Assembly (NCBI GenBank): GCA_041398705.1
Contig: JAWKUI010000009.1
Location: 1 to 64,000 of the forward strand
Length of the DNA stretch: 64,000 bases
Source of the DNA: NORP259 sp041398705
GTDB taxonomy: Bacteria; Planctomycetota; UBA1135; GCA-002686595
Reading direction: 5' to 3'
In this document: piece by piece, positions 47,448-60,922 of the stretch
How the letters are laid out: each line of letters starts with the position of its first letter
How positions within the stretch are numbered: the first letter of the stretch is position 1
Position numbers and translations under genes: made by a program
The notes under the pieces: model-generated
What the model was told of the DNA's origin: nothing
Databases searched by the model: none
The model's input: only the letters and a program-made list of their open reading frames with translations

Positions 47448-48301
47448 TCAGTCCGTAGTCTCGACCGTCCTACCAAAAACACTTGCCTGCAAGATCCGCC
47501 CAGTATCGCGGCGCAATCTGGACATCGGCCGTTTGGCCGCACCGGTCCCAACCTCTTCAGGCCTGCTTGCTCGAGGGCTTCTACCCATCCCCGCCATCCA
47601 GGCTGAAGTCATCCAGGCAATCGTCATCGGGACATCCTCCTCCAGGATCTCCTCAATCCACGCCCGATTGCCCCCAAGTTCAAAGGACCCGCAACACCGG
47701 GGCCGCTGATCCACAAACCCGATCTCGATCCGTCGACGTTGTTTCCTCCCCTGGGTAGCTGGAAGCTCGCCCGCAACACCTCACAAACCTCCTCCTTGGC
47801 ACCGATCCGGTGGGCAAACGGATGCAAATCAGCGTCAGGAACCCGAGACAACCTAGAATCCTGCGCGGAATCCAGCACACGATGCCGCAGAAAGACTCGC
47901 ACCCGCGCCGAGAATGAAGGATGAGAGGAGCTGGTGATCTCCGCCAAGCCTGGCCGAACTCCAAGTAGGCAGCCGGGTCGATCCGGTTTCGCGCATCAGG
48001 GTCCCCAAGAATGACGTGCTTTTCCTCGATCGGATCCCAAATCTACCTCCAAGAGGAGACCCATTCGCACGGCTTGCCTGAGTACAAAGCCGAGTTGCAC
48101 ATCCCGGCCCATGGCCGAAGGGCAAAAGGGACCGACTGAAACACGCGTCATGCCGGCAAAAAAACCTTCATGCCTCTCTGCGTGTGCCACGGACGGCAGT
48201 GAACAGGGCCCGCTTCCTGCTTGAATCAAGCATCCCCCTTCGCTTTGACGAACTCCAAGCCTCGATGCCCCGTCCGGCAGTCCCGCTGAATCACGGAGCA
48301 A
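47448..48301 (-). pseudogene. Possible gene relic, several frameshifts, family unknown
   Basis: Protein-like pieces line up in successive minus frames: MTRVSVGPFCPSAMGRDVQL and LRQAVRMGLLLEVDLG; DPIEEKHVILGDPDARNRID with PAAYLEFGQAW; AEITSSSHPSFSARVRVFLR with HPFAHRIGAKEEVCEVLRAS; then FVDQRPRCCGSFELGGNRAW, IEEILEEDVPMTIAWM, ending TETTD-like at 47448. At least three or four indels would be needed. The pieces do not match a family I recognise. It may be a decayed gene or an intact gene with deletion errors. Confidence 0.35.
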
Positions 48302-48730
48302 TCAAGGTTTCCTGCACGGAAGCCCCAACGATCATCCATTGTGATAGGCAACTATGCGGGCCCAGCCGAAGGACTGCGCACCGCAACGCACCTTAGATCG
48401 AGTCGTAGGCTAGCCCTTGGGACCCATGGATGCCGCCTGGCTCCTCCGATTGGAGTGGTGCGCCGGCTTGCAAACTCTTCGAGCCGGCTCCGTGGTGATC
48501 TCAGGCCCAACAAAATCGTCTGAACACATCCCGCTCGAACAACTCCTCGGCGAGAAGCTCACCCTCAAAACCAGGAGCCCGGAGACTGTAGATCCTCCGG
48601 ATCGAAGAAAGACGACCGTCACCGCTCGCGGCCCTGAAGATCTGCGGCTCACGGATAGCCGGCGTTACGCGGAAACCGCGCCGGTCAGGCTCGCCGCGGC
48701 AGAAGCGGCGGTGGCTAGAAGCAAAAAAAA

Positions 48731-48764
48731 GACCCCCTGAACGGACGGATCCGTTCAGGGGGTC
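48731..48764 (-). terminator. Intrinsic terminator of the rrn operon
   Basis: A perfect 15-bp stem (48731-48745 with 48750-48764) around a CGGA loop; on the minus strand it is followed by eight Ts. It lies just beyond 5S. Confidence 0.93.
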
Positions 48765-48771
48765 TGAGAAG

Positions 48772-48879
48772 CCCCGGCAATAACCTACTTTCGCGTTGCC
48801 ACTATCATCGGCGGTGGCTGCTTGACGACCGTGTTCGGGATGGGAACGGGTATGGCCAGACACCTATGGTCACCGGGAA
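48772..48879 (-). rRNA. rrf: 5S ribosomal RNA
   Basis: The minus strand contains the conserved 5S core (GGTGACCATAG, CCCGTTCCCATCCCGAACACG, GATGATAGTG). It is the last RNA of the rrn transcript; end positions are approximate. Confidence 0.93.
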
Positions 48880-49014
48880 TACGGGACGAGGTTGGTTGCT
48901 TGCACAACGTGCAACCTCGTTGAAGGTAAGGTGGAAACGAACTCTGCAAAGTCACGATTACGGAAGGCTTCCTTCTGCCATCCGGGAGCGCGTGGCTCCA
49001 AGATAGGAGAAGGT

Positions 49015-51985
<2,971 letters not shown>

Positions 51986-52035
51986 ACGCTCTTCTGTATT
52001 TAGCTCGTGGCTTTGCCTACGTTCGTTTCCACCTT

Positions 52036-52049
52036 GTTTTCAAAGAACG
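52036..52049 (-). promoter_or_regulatory. boxA-like antitermination signal before 23S
   Basis: The minus strand reads CGTTCTTTGAAAAC, close to the boxA consensus TGCTCTTTA-A. It lies in the tRNA-23S spacer. Confidence 0.5.
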
Positions 52050-52135
52050 TGAGGCTGGCAGAGCCTGCCTCACTGTTTCGTGTTTCTACTTCATCAGGGT
52101 GATTCGCCTTGGGGGAGCTACCAAACCACTCGAAG

Positions 52136-52211
52136 TGGTGGAGGCGAACGGACTCGAACCGACGACCCCCTGGTTGCAAACCAGGTGCTCTACCAACTGA
52201 GCTACGCCCCC
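52136..52211 (-). tRNA. tRNA-Ala (TGC)
   Basis: 76 nt including an encoded CCA. Acceptor GGGGGCG pairs with CGCCTCC; the anticodon loop is TTTGCAA (TGC); TTCGAGTC T-loop. In the 16S-23S spacer. Confidence 0.97.
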
Positions 52212-52252
52212 ACTGTTCCCCGCAAGGGGGACCGGGTGGGCAAGAGGCAGGT

Positions 52253-52329
52253 TGGTGGGCCTGACAAGATTCGAACTTGTGACCTCTCGCTTATCAGGCG
52301 AACGCTCTAACCAACTGAGCTACAGGCCC
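52253..52329 (-). tRNA. tRNA-Ile (GAT)
   Basis: 77 nt including CCA. Acceptor GGGCCTG pairs with CAGGCCC; anticodon GAT in CTGATAA; TTCGAATC T-loop. First tRNA of the spacer. Confidence 0.97.
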
Positions 52330-52545
52330 TACCGGTTCGACACCTGCGGATTCCGGAGAATCCATGGCCCATAGACCCTTGAACCCGACCCAGTAGGCCG
52401 GGTTCATCGATCAGAGTCCTGATGACCAGGCAACTTGAAGCGCTTTCGGCGTCTTCAAGATGAAGTAGAAAGGGTGACCTTCGTCAGCACAAGTGAGTCC
52501 CATGCTTGCCACCCCGATCGTAGATCGGAGCGTCTAACATATCCG

Positions 52546-54103
<1,558 letters not shown>

Positions 54104-54180
54104 GTTTGTCTTGGTTTTTGTTTGTACGCGCCTCGGCGTGAGCCGAAGCGCACTCGCTTGAGCTTTCAAAGGTCACCCTG

Positions 54181-54194
54181 ATTGTCAAAGAACC
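54181..54194 (-). promoter_or_regulatory. boxA-like antitermination signal in the rrn leader
   Basis: The minus strand reads GGTTCTTTGACAAT, near the boxA consensus, ~80 bp before 16S. Confidence 0.5.
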
Positions 54195-54298
54195 GCGCGC
54201 GGGGGACTCCAGAACGAGGTTTGAACCTCGTTCGGGTCACACCAGGTGGGCCGTTTGGCCCGCCGTGCGGTGTGCCCCGCGCCGCGTCGGGAGAGGGG

Positions 54299-54326
54299 AT
54301 AATAGGGGCAGATTCTCCCCGGTCAA
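54299..54326 (-). promoter_or_regulatory. Sigma-70-type rrn promoter
   Basis: On the minus strand TTGACC and TATTAT are separated by 16 bp. Transcription should start near 54290, about 190 bp before 16S. Confidence 0.75.
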
Positions 54327-54445
54327 CAACGCCTGACCCGAAATCGTGCATTTCCTACGGCCTGGAATGTAAAGGCCCGGAAAATAAGGACTTAGGAACT
54401 GAGGAATTCTGGCGGGATCCCCCATTGCTGGGTCTGGCGGGCACA

Positions 54446-54479
54446 AAAAGGCCCCCTGGCACTTGCCAGGGGGCCTTTT
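54446..54479 (-). terminator. Terminator of the L,D-transpeptidase gene
   Basis: GGCCCCCTGGCA pairs with TGCCAGGGGGCC, flanked by A4-5 and T4, so it works on both strands. It separates the gene from the rrn promoter. Confidence 0.85.
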
Positions 54480-54566
54480 CGCTTCGCGGAGCCTCGCGGG
54501 GCGCCCCGCGGCGCCCCCGGCCCCCTTGGAAAGGGTCCGATCCGGGTTCTCCCCTCCCCCACCGGG

Positions 54567-56009
54567 TCAGGGCTGGACCACCACGCGGGCCCCGGAGGGC
54601 AGCAGCTCGAACAGCAGCTCCACGTCCGCATTGCGCATGCGGATGCATCCGCTCGATACGCGTCCACCCACGCCCGATTCATCGTTCGTGCCGTGGAAGC
54701 CGTAGTCCGTCTTCACACCATCCTGATACCAACCGAGCCAACGTGCACCGAGCAAGTTGTCGGGATGTCCATACGGCAACGCAGGTTGACCCGGTCGCGT
54801 CCACACAGGTTCTTTCAACTTGTCACCGATCGTGTACGTGCCGATCGGTGTGTCTTTGCCTTCGCGTCCAACGCCGACAACCCACGCGTGCACGATCTCT
54901 CCGCCGTGCATGTACATCGCAAGTCGCGCATCAAGATCGACAAGCATGCTTGCGGGCTCCGTCGGAATGCGCAGCACATCACCAGGATGGATGAACTTGC
55001 CGAGATGGTTGACCTTGTTGATCAAGCCCGTGCACATGAGCAGACCGGGATTCTCGTCTACAACGCGTTTGCGGATCAATTCGAGGCTTTCGCCCGATTG
55101 CACGCGATACGTGATTCCAGGCCAATCCCCCGTAGGGTTCATGCGATAGAAGGATTGCGCGCGGTTCAAACGCTCTGCCCATTGCGCCAACGCTTCCTTG
55201 TGCGGCGCCCAAGGCGCGTGCACTTCCGCGAGGATCAACTCCGACAGTTCGGTCGCAGCCTCCTTGTACTTCGACGCACTCAACTCACGGTTGCTGTTCG
55301 CATCGAGTAACACCATGCGCATTGAGCGCGCGAGCGGATCGTTGCGTCCGGAATGCTGCGGCATCACCTGGCGTTGATCGAACTCGGTTGCGGCCTGCAG
55401 CATCTCGAGTTGCGCAGGCGTGATCGAGCCGCTCTCCGCAAGCGTCTGCATCGCATCGCGTGCCGCTTCGGGACGGCCGACCATCGCCTGCCAGAAGTAC
55501 CCCGCGAGGCGCGCTTGATCCTGCGCCGCCGCCGTTCCGTGATCCGCATCGAGCGAGTCCTGCAACGCGCGCGGGTCCTGCTGGAACCAGGACTCGATCA
55601 ACGCCTGCGCGACCCGCGCGCTGTCCCCGGCCGGCGCCCCCAACTGGATGCTGGAGCTGGCCTCCTGGATGCCGACCCGCTCCGCACCGTTCGCCTGCCA
55701 GGCCGGGGCGGGCTCGCCGCCCAGCTTCGCCACCGGATCTTCGATGACAAACGGAAGCTCGACGCGGTCGTCCGCCGCCCCCGCTCCGGCCCCGACTTCC
55801 GGGGTCGGCTCGAGTTCGGGCGCCTTGGGCACCACGGCCAGCGCCTCTTCCGGTTTGCTCAGCCCCTGGGCGGGGTCGAGCGTCGGCGGTGCCGGGGCCA
55901 CCTGGCCCGTCGTGGGATCGTTCGCCGGTTTCGGCTCCTCCGATCCAGAGCTACGCAATCCAAGAACAATCAAGATCACCGCCGTGGTGATCAGCAGAAG
56001 GCCCCTCAA
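54567..56009 (-). CDS. L,D-transpeptidase (YkuD) with LysM domain
   Basis: 480 residues from TTG 56009, chosen for GAGGTG at about 7 bases and the resulting N-terminal helix (LLLITTAVILIVLGL). A Pro/Glu-rich spacer (~25-130) is followed by a helical middle (~140-320), a LysM domain (ITYRVQSGESLELIRKRV ... FIHPGDVLRIP) and the YkuD catalytic domain with motif HGTNDESGVGGRVSSGCIRM, including the nucleophilic Cys. It should form 3-3 peptidoglycan cross-links or attach proteins to the wall in the periplasm. Planctomycetes do have peptidoglycan. Codon usage in 54830-55400 looks less GC-biased than the rest. Confidence 0.9.
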   Translation of the reverse strand: MRGLLLITTAVILIVLGLRSSGSEEPKPANDPTTGQVAPAPPTLDPAQGLSKPEEALAVVPKAPELEPTPEVGAGAGAADDRVELPFVIEDPVAKLGGEPAPAWQANGAERVGIQEASSSIQLGAPAGDSARVAQALIESWFQQDPRALQDSLDADHGTAAAQDQARLAGYFWQAMVGRPEAARDAMQTLAESGSITPAQLEMLQAATEFDQRQVMPQHSGRNDPLARSMRMVLLDANSNRELSASKYKEAATELSELILAEVHAPWAPHKEALAQWAERLNRAQSFYRMNPTGDWPGITYRVQSGESLELIRKRVVDENPGLLMCTGLINKVNHLGKFIHPGDVLRIPTEPASMLVDLDARLAMYMHGGEIVHAWVVGVGREGKDTPIGTYTIGDKLKEPVWTRPGQPALPYGHPDNLLGARWLGWYQDGVKTDYGFHGTNDESGVGGRVSSGCIRMRNADVELLFELLPSGARVVVQP

Positions 56010-56652
56010 AGTACACCTCGTTTCCAGGGTAAGCCGAATCTCCCGGCCCGGGCCCTTGCCCGCGCCGGCGGCTCCCCAGGGAGGTCCGTACCGGTTTGCA
56101 TGGTTTCCACCCCCCCGGGGGAATCCAGCCCGAATCGTACGGCGGCCGCCCGGCGAATCCCCGTGGGATCGGGTCGGCTGGCGGTCCATTCCCCCCAGGC
56201 GGAAAACCCGTCGCGCTCCCCTCCCCCACCTTGGGCGTGCCTAGGCACCTGGCCGGCTCGGGTCCCTGCCTGGCCGGAGGCGAATCCCTAGGGCGCTCGG
56301 CCTGGCCGCCAGTTGGACCACGCGCGCCGCATCCCGCAGCGCCATCCTCCAGCGCCGGCGAGTCCGCGCAGCGGGGGGAAAACCAGGGGGGTCGTTCCTC
56401 GCCGTGGTCCCGATATCCCGGAACCACAGGGTTCCAGGTGGGCCAAACTGCGTACAGAACACCGTACGCGCGTAACAGGCCCATTAGAGGGTCATTCGGC
56501 TCCAGGGAATGTCGGGACTACACCTGCGGGCGCGGCCCCCCTAGGGAGAACCACATTAGCACCGGCGCGTACAAGTTGGAGTCGCGTCCCCAGAGATTTC
56601 CGCGCGCAGGGAGTGCCACGCATCGATTCGGTACGCGGCGCCAAAACGAACA
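56010..56652. other. Intergenic region upstream of the L,D-transpeptidase
   Basis: About 640 bases. Several open frames exist on both strands, but none has a start, conserved motif or codon pattern I trust. It should contain the transpeptidase promoter; no clear -35/-10 pair is seen. Confidence 0.5.
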
Positions 56653-56684
56653 ACGGCCGACCCGCGTTTACGCAGGCCGGCCGT
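56653..56684 (-). terminator. Intrinsic terminator of ileS
   Basis: A 15-bp stem with two mismatch or wobble pairs (ACGGCCG ... CGGCCGT) and a TT loop; on the minus strand TTGTTCGTTTTGG follows. 20 bp after the ileS stop. Confidence 0.7.
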
Positions 56685-56703
56685 CGTGCCGTTGGGATCG
56701 GGA

Positions 56704-59700
56704 TCAGCCGAGGGTGTGCGCAGCGATCGCAACCCGCAGGGTTTGACCGAGCACGTCGAACTCGGATGCGCCCTCGCCGGGATCGTTGGAAAGGTCGGGG
56801 CAAGCGTGCGCCGCAAGGACTTCGCCGGCGATCACCGGCCAGAACTCGCGCACGGCCTGGGCCAGACTTCCGTCGCAGGACACCAACACCTCGATGCGAT
56901 CATCCAAGGCGAGATCCGCATCCTTGCGCAGGTTCTGCAGGCGGTTGATCACCTCGCGCGCGAGGCCCTCCCGCTCCAACTCGGGCGTCAGTTCGAGATC
57001 GAGCGCCACCGTGACTCCCCCTTCGGTCGCCACGGCCAAGCCGCTCTTCGATTCCCGGTCCACGAGCAGATTCTCGGGCGTATAGACGAGTCCATCGACC
57101 GCCTGGCTGGCCAGCTCCTTGCCGGCCACCACGCCCGCCAGCGCATGGCTGTCGAGCCCTGCGACCTCGGCTTGGATCGCCTTCAACTGTTTGCCGTAGG
57201 CCGGACCCAGCACCTTCAGGTTGGGCCGCGCCGAGTACGAAACGAGGTGCTGTTCGCTCTGGGCCTGGTGCATCTCCTTGATGTTGAGCTCCGCCAGGAT
57301 CAGGTCGCGCATGCCCTCCAGCGCCGCGCGATCGCCGTCATCGGCGACCGCCAGCGTCAGGCTGGCCAGGGGCTGGCGGATGCGTACATCACGCGCCACC
57401 CGCAAGGAACGGCCCAATGCGACCGCCCGGCGCGCGAGCTCCATACGGTGCTCGAGCCCCGGATTCGCGTAGCGGGTCTCCACCTCGGGGTAATCCTCCA
57501 GGTGCACGCTGTCGAGCCCCTTGCCCACCGAGAGGTTCTCATAGATCTCGTCGGCGACAAACGGCAGGAACGGCGCCAGCACCTTGCTGAGCGTCAGCAG
57601 CACGTGATGCAGGGTGCGGTAGGCGTTGACCTTGTCCGCATCGCCCGCTTCGTTGCCACGCCAGAAACGGCGCCGCGAGAGTCGGATGTACCAGTTGGTC
57701 AGATCGTCGATGAACTCGAGCAGCCGCGGAACCACCTGATAGAGGTGGTATTCGGCCATGTGCGAGCGCACGGCCCCGATCAGCGACTGCAGGCGCGCCA
57801 GGATCCAGCCGTCCAATTCGTTGATCGAACCGTCCGGCGCGTGGCCATCGGGCTGCCAACCATCGACCTCTGCGTACCGCGTCAGGAACGAATAGGAGTT
57901 CCACAGCGGCAGCAACACCGTGCGGATCTTCTCTTGCACACCCGCGTCGGAGAAGCGGATGTCCTTCGCGTTCACCACCGGCGAATCGATCAGGTAGATG
58001 CGCAGCGCATCCGCCCCGTACTGCTCGAGCACGAGGTTCGGATCGGTGAAGTTGCGCTTGCTCTTGCTCATCTTGGCACCGTCCTCCGCGAGCACGATGC
58101 CATTGACGATCACGTTCTTGAAGGCCTGCTTGCCGCGCAACGCCGCCGACAGCACCGTCAACGTGTAGAACCAACCGCGCGTCTGATCGACGCCCTCGGC
58201 GATGAAATCACCCGGGTGGCCGGTTTCGACGTACTCCTTGTTCTCGAACGGATAGTGGTTCTGCGCGAAGGGCATGGAGCCCGACTCAAACCAGCAGTCG
58301 AAGACCTCGCTGGTGCGCCGCATGGTGCCGCCGGGCGTGCGCTTCGACGGGAAGGTGATCGGATCGATCGTCTCCCGGTGCAGGTCGGTCAAACTGCCGG
58401 GCGTCAGGCCCGCGAGCTCCTCGAGCTGCTGCACCGAGCCCACGCAGACCATTTCGCTGGGATCCTCATCGCAGCGCCAGATCGGCAGGGGCGTGCCCCA
58501 GAACCGGCTGCGCGCCAGGTTCCAGTCGCGCGCCGATGCGAGCCAATTGCCGAAACGGCCGCTGCCGATCGATTCGGGCACCCAGTGCACCTTCGAGTTC
58601 AGCTCGACGAGCTCGTCGCGCATGTCCTCCACCCGCATGAACCAGGTGGAGATCGCCATGTACAGGATCGGCGTTTCGGTGCGATAGCAGTGCGGCGTGG
58701 CGTGCACGATCGTATCGCGGTCCACCAGCACGCCCAGCTCCTTGAGTCGCGCCATGATGTCCTTGTCCGCGTCCTTGACGTACATGCCCTGCCAGTCCGG
58801 GATCGAAGCATCGTAGATGCCGCTGATCGACACCGGATTCACCATCGGCAGGCCTTCGCGCTGGCCGATGGCGAAGTCGTCTTCGCCGAAGGCCGGAGCG
58901 ATGTGCACGATGCCCGTACCCGAATCCGCGGTGGCGTGGCCCGAGAGCACGACGCGGAACGCGCGTTTGCCATCCGGGCCCGGCTGGGCATAATCGGCGA
59001 AGAAGGGCAGCAGGGGCCGGTAGGGGCGGCCTTCGAGGGCGCTGCCCTTGACCGTCTCCAGCACTTCGTACTCGCCGATCCTCCCGCGCTCCTTGTAGCG
59101 CGCCAGGCAGACCGGGTTCGCGTAGGCCACCTCGCCCCCATCGGCAAAGCGCACCTTCACGTAGTCGAGCTCGGGGTTCACCGCCAGGGCTAGGTTGCTC
59201 GGCAGGGTCCAGGGCGTGGTGGTCCAGGCCCACAGGTACGCGTCTTCGTCCTCGAGGGCGAACCGCACCGTGATCGACGGGTCCTGCCGGCGCTTGTGGC
59301 CTTCCTTCTTGGTGACCGGATCCTTCTCCTGGGGCCCGAGGGCCACCTCGAAGTTCGACAGGGTCGTGCCCAGGGCCGTCGACACCGGCTGGACCCGGAA
59401 GCCCTCGTAGATGCGCCCCTGGTCCCAAAGGCTCTGGAACACCCACCAGACCGACTCCATGAAACTCGTGTCCATGGTCCGGTAGCCGCGATCGTGGTCG
59501 ACCCAACGGCCGAGGCGCCGGATGGTCGTGCGCCATTCCGCCGTGTAGCGCAGCACCAGGCTGCGGCACGTGTGGTTGAAGGATTCGAGCCCCACCGCCT
59601 GCACGGCGCGGGCATCCTCGAGCCCCAGCTCCTTCTGGGCTTCGTTCTCCACGGGCAAGCCGTGGCAGTCCCAGCCCCAACGCCGCTCCACCTGATGGCC

Positions 59701-59928
59701 GATCATGGTGAAGTAGCGCGGCACGATGTCCTTGATCACGCTGCCCACCAGGTGCCCGTAGTGCGGCAGGCCGGTGGCGAAGGGCGGACCGTCGTAGAAC
59801 ACGAAGCGCGGTGCCCCGGCGCGCCCGTCGATCGAGCGCTGGAAGACGTTTTTCGCCTCCCAGACCGCGAGGCGATCGTCTTCGAGCTGGGGGAAGGACA
59901 CCGAGGGGGGAGCCGCACGCAGTTTCAT
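56704..59928 (-). CDS. ileS: Isoleucyl-tRNA synthetase
   Basis: 1074 residues, the length of the eukaryote-like (type 2) branch, which often resists mupirocin. HIGH-type motif in GLPHYGHLVGSVIKD, GWDCHGLPVENEAQKELG, the editing domain (WTTTPWTLPSNLALAVNPEL, GTGIVHIAPAFGEDD), KMSKS loop AKMSKSKRNFTDP, and the anticodon domain to the C-terminus (RLQNLRKDADLALDDRIEV). It charges tRNA-Ile and edits valine. ATG 59928. Adjacent to lpxA on the same strand; 91 bp separate them. Confidence 0.97.
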   Translation of the reverse strand: MKLRAAPPSVSFPQLEDDRLAVWEAKNVFQRSIDGRAGAPRFVFYDGPPFATGLPHYGHLVGSVIKDIVPRYFTMIGHQVERRWGWDCHGLPVENEAQKELGLEDARAVQAVGLESFNHTCRSLVLRYTAEWRTTIRRLGRWVDHDRGYRTMDTSFMESVWWVFQSLWDQGRIYEGFRVQPVSTALGTTLSNFEVALGPQEKDPVTKKEGHKRRQDPSITVRFALEDEDAYLWAWTTTPWTLPSNLALAVNPELDYVKVRFADGGEVAYANPVCLARYKERGRIGEYEVLETVKGSALEGRPYRPLLPFFADYAQPGPDGKRAFRVVLSGHATADSGTGIVHIAPAFGEDDFAIGQREGLPMVNPVSISGIYDASIPDWQGMYVKDADKDIMARLKELGVLVDRDTIVHATPHCYRTETPILYMAISTWFMRVEDMRDELVELNSKVHWVPESIGSGRFGNWLASARDWNLARSRFWGTPLPIWRCDEDPSEMVCVGSVQQLEELAGLTPGSLTDLHRETIDPITFPSKRTPGGTMRRTSEVFDCWFESGSMPFAQNHYPFENKEYVETGHPGDFIAEGVDQTRGWFYTLTVLSAALRGKQAFKNVIVNGIVLAEDGAKMSKSKRNFTDPNLVLEQYGADALRIYLIDSPVVNAKDIRFSDAGVQEKIRTVLLPLWNSYSFLTRYAEVDGWQPDGHAPDGSINELDGWILARLQSLIGAVRSHMAEYHLYQVVPRLLEFIDDLTNWYIRLSRRRFWRGNEAGDADKVNAYRTLHHVLLTLSKVLAPFLPFVADEIYENLSVGKGLDSVHLEDYPEVETRYANPGLEHRMELARRAVALGRSLRVARDVRIRQPLASLTLAVADDGDRAALEGMRDLILAELNIKEMHQAQSEQHLVSYSARPNLKVLGPAYGKQLKAIQAEVAGLDSHALAGVVAGKELASQAVDGLVYTPENLLVDRESKSGLAVATEGGVTVALDLELTPELEREGLAREVINRLQNLRKDADLALDDRIEVLVSCDGSLAQAVREFWPVIAGEVLAAHACPDLSNDPGEGASEFDVLGQTLRVAIAAHTLG

Positions 59929-60019
59929 GGCGGTATCTTAGCCTGCCCCCGCCCCGCGGATCCAAGAACCCGCGGGGGTTCCCCCGCCCTCGATTCCCGG
60001 TCCAGCCGGGCCGTGGCGC

Positions 60020-60913
60020 TCAGGGGCGGGCGGGGGGCACCGGCTCCGCCGGGCTCACTTCGCTGCCGAGGCCGCCTTCGAGGATGCGGCGCACGCCGAG
60101 TTCGGTGAACTCCTTGCGCTGGGATTCGCGGTAGCGCCCCTTCAGCCCCATGTCCGTGCGGGCCATGGATTCGAGCAAGTAGCGCACGTGCGCGCCCCAG
60201 CCCTCTTCGGCGAGCATCTCCTCCACCGCGCTGCCCCGGGCCATGCCCGAACGCCAGATGCGCCGGTGGGCCTCGCGCAGCTCCTCGACCTCTTCCGCGG
60301 TGAAGTCCGCGCGCTTGAGGCCGATCACGTTGACGCCGCGCACGCGGCTGTCGTGGCCGTCGACGATCATGTACGGCGGCACGTCCTTGGACATGCGCGT
60401 CATGCCGCCCACGTAGGCGTGGGCGCCGACGGTGATGAAAGCCACCGCGCCCGCCATGCCCGACAGGTTCGCGTGGTGCTCGACCAGGGTGTGGCCCGCG
60501 AGCAACACCCCGTTGCCCAGGATCACGCGGTCTTCCAGCTCGCAGTCGTGCGCCACGTGGCAACAGGCCATCAGCAGGCAATCGCTGCCCACGCGCGTCA
60601 CGCCGCCGCCTTTGATCGTGCCGCGGTTGATCGTGACGAATTCGCGGATGGTGTTGCGGTCCCCCACGAAGAGGCGGGTGTCCTCGCCGCGGTAGGAGAA
60701 GTCCTGGGGCGGCGTGCCGAGCGACGATTGGCCGACGATGAAGTTCTCGCGGCCGATGACGGTGTGCCCGTCGATCATCACCTGGGGGCCGATGCGCGTG
60801 CCATCGCCGATACGCACGTGGCGGCCGACGACGGTGTAGGGGCCGACTTCGACGTCCGCGCCGAGTTCGGCGCCGTCTTCGATGACCGCGGTGGGGTGGA
60901 TCTTGGTGGCCAT
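60020..60913 (-). CDS. lpxA: UDP-N-acetylglucosamine acyltransferase
   Basis: 297 residues. Left-handed beta-helix hexapeptide repeats (IHPTAVIEDGAELGADVEVG, VGPYTVVGRHVRIGDGTRIG), catalytic His in ACCHVAHDCELED, and acyl-chain ruler region FITVGAHAYVGGM. It transfers a 3-hydroxyacyl group from ACP to UDP-GlcNAc, the first step of lipid A. The C-terminal tail is Pro-rich. It starts 9 bp after the lpxC-fabZ stop and is the last gene of the lipid A unit. Confidence 0.95.
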   Translation of the reverse strand: MATKIHPTAVIEDGAELGADVEVGPYTVVGRHVRIGDGTRIGPQVMIDGHTVIGRENFIVGQSSLGTPPQDFSYRGEDTRLFVGDRNTIREFVTINRGTIKGGGVTRVGSDCLLMACCHVAHDCELEDRVILGNGVLLAGHTLVEHHANLSGMAGAVAFITVGAHAYVGGMTRMSKDVPPYMIVDGHDSRVRGVNVIGLKRADFTAEEVEELREAHRRIWRSGMARGSAVEEMLAEEGWGAHVRYLLESMARTDMGLKGRYRESQRKEFTELGVRRILEGGLGSEVSPAEPVPPARP

Positions 60914-60922
60914 GGGGATTCC

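Larger units (their letters stand above)
46860..48730. other. Gene-poor, lower-GC stretch between lexA and the rrn operon
   Basis: 1.9 kb of visibly lower GC with no intact conserved gene. It contains the terminator at 47028-47057, a small minus ORF (47041-47319) rich in Cys/His (CCGCCSECC) that may be chance, and a possible frameshifted relic at 47448-48301. A plus ORF at 48417-48740 runs into the rrn terminator and is probably spurious. Confidence 0.5.
54104..54445 (-). other. rrn leader and promoter region
   Basis: No gene. It holds the rrn promoter (54299-54326), a boxA-like site (54181-54194) and a 22-bp palindrome (54210-54231) in the transcribed leader. AT-rich sequence upstream of -35 (around 54360-54390) could act as an UP element. 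Confidence 0.6.

Noticed and set aside
48417..48740. 107-residue plus ORF before the rrn terminator
   Set aside because: It reads through the rrn terminator hairpin and has no clear ribosome site or family.
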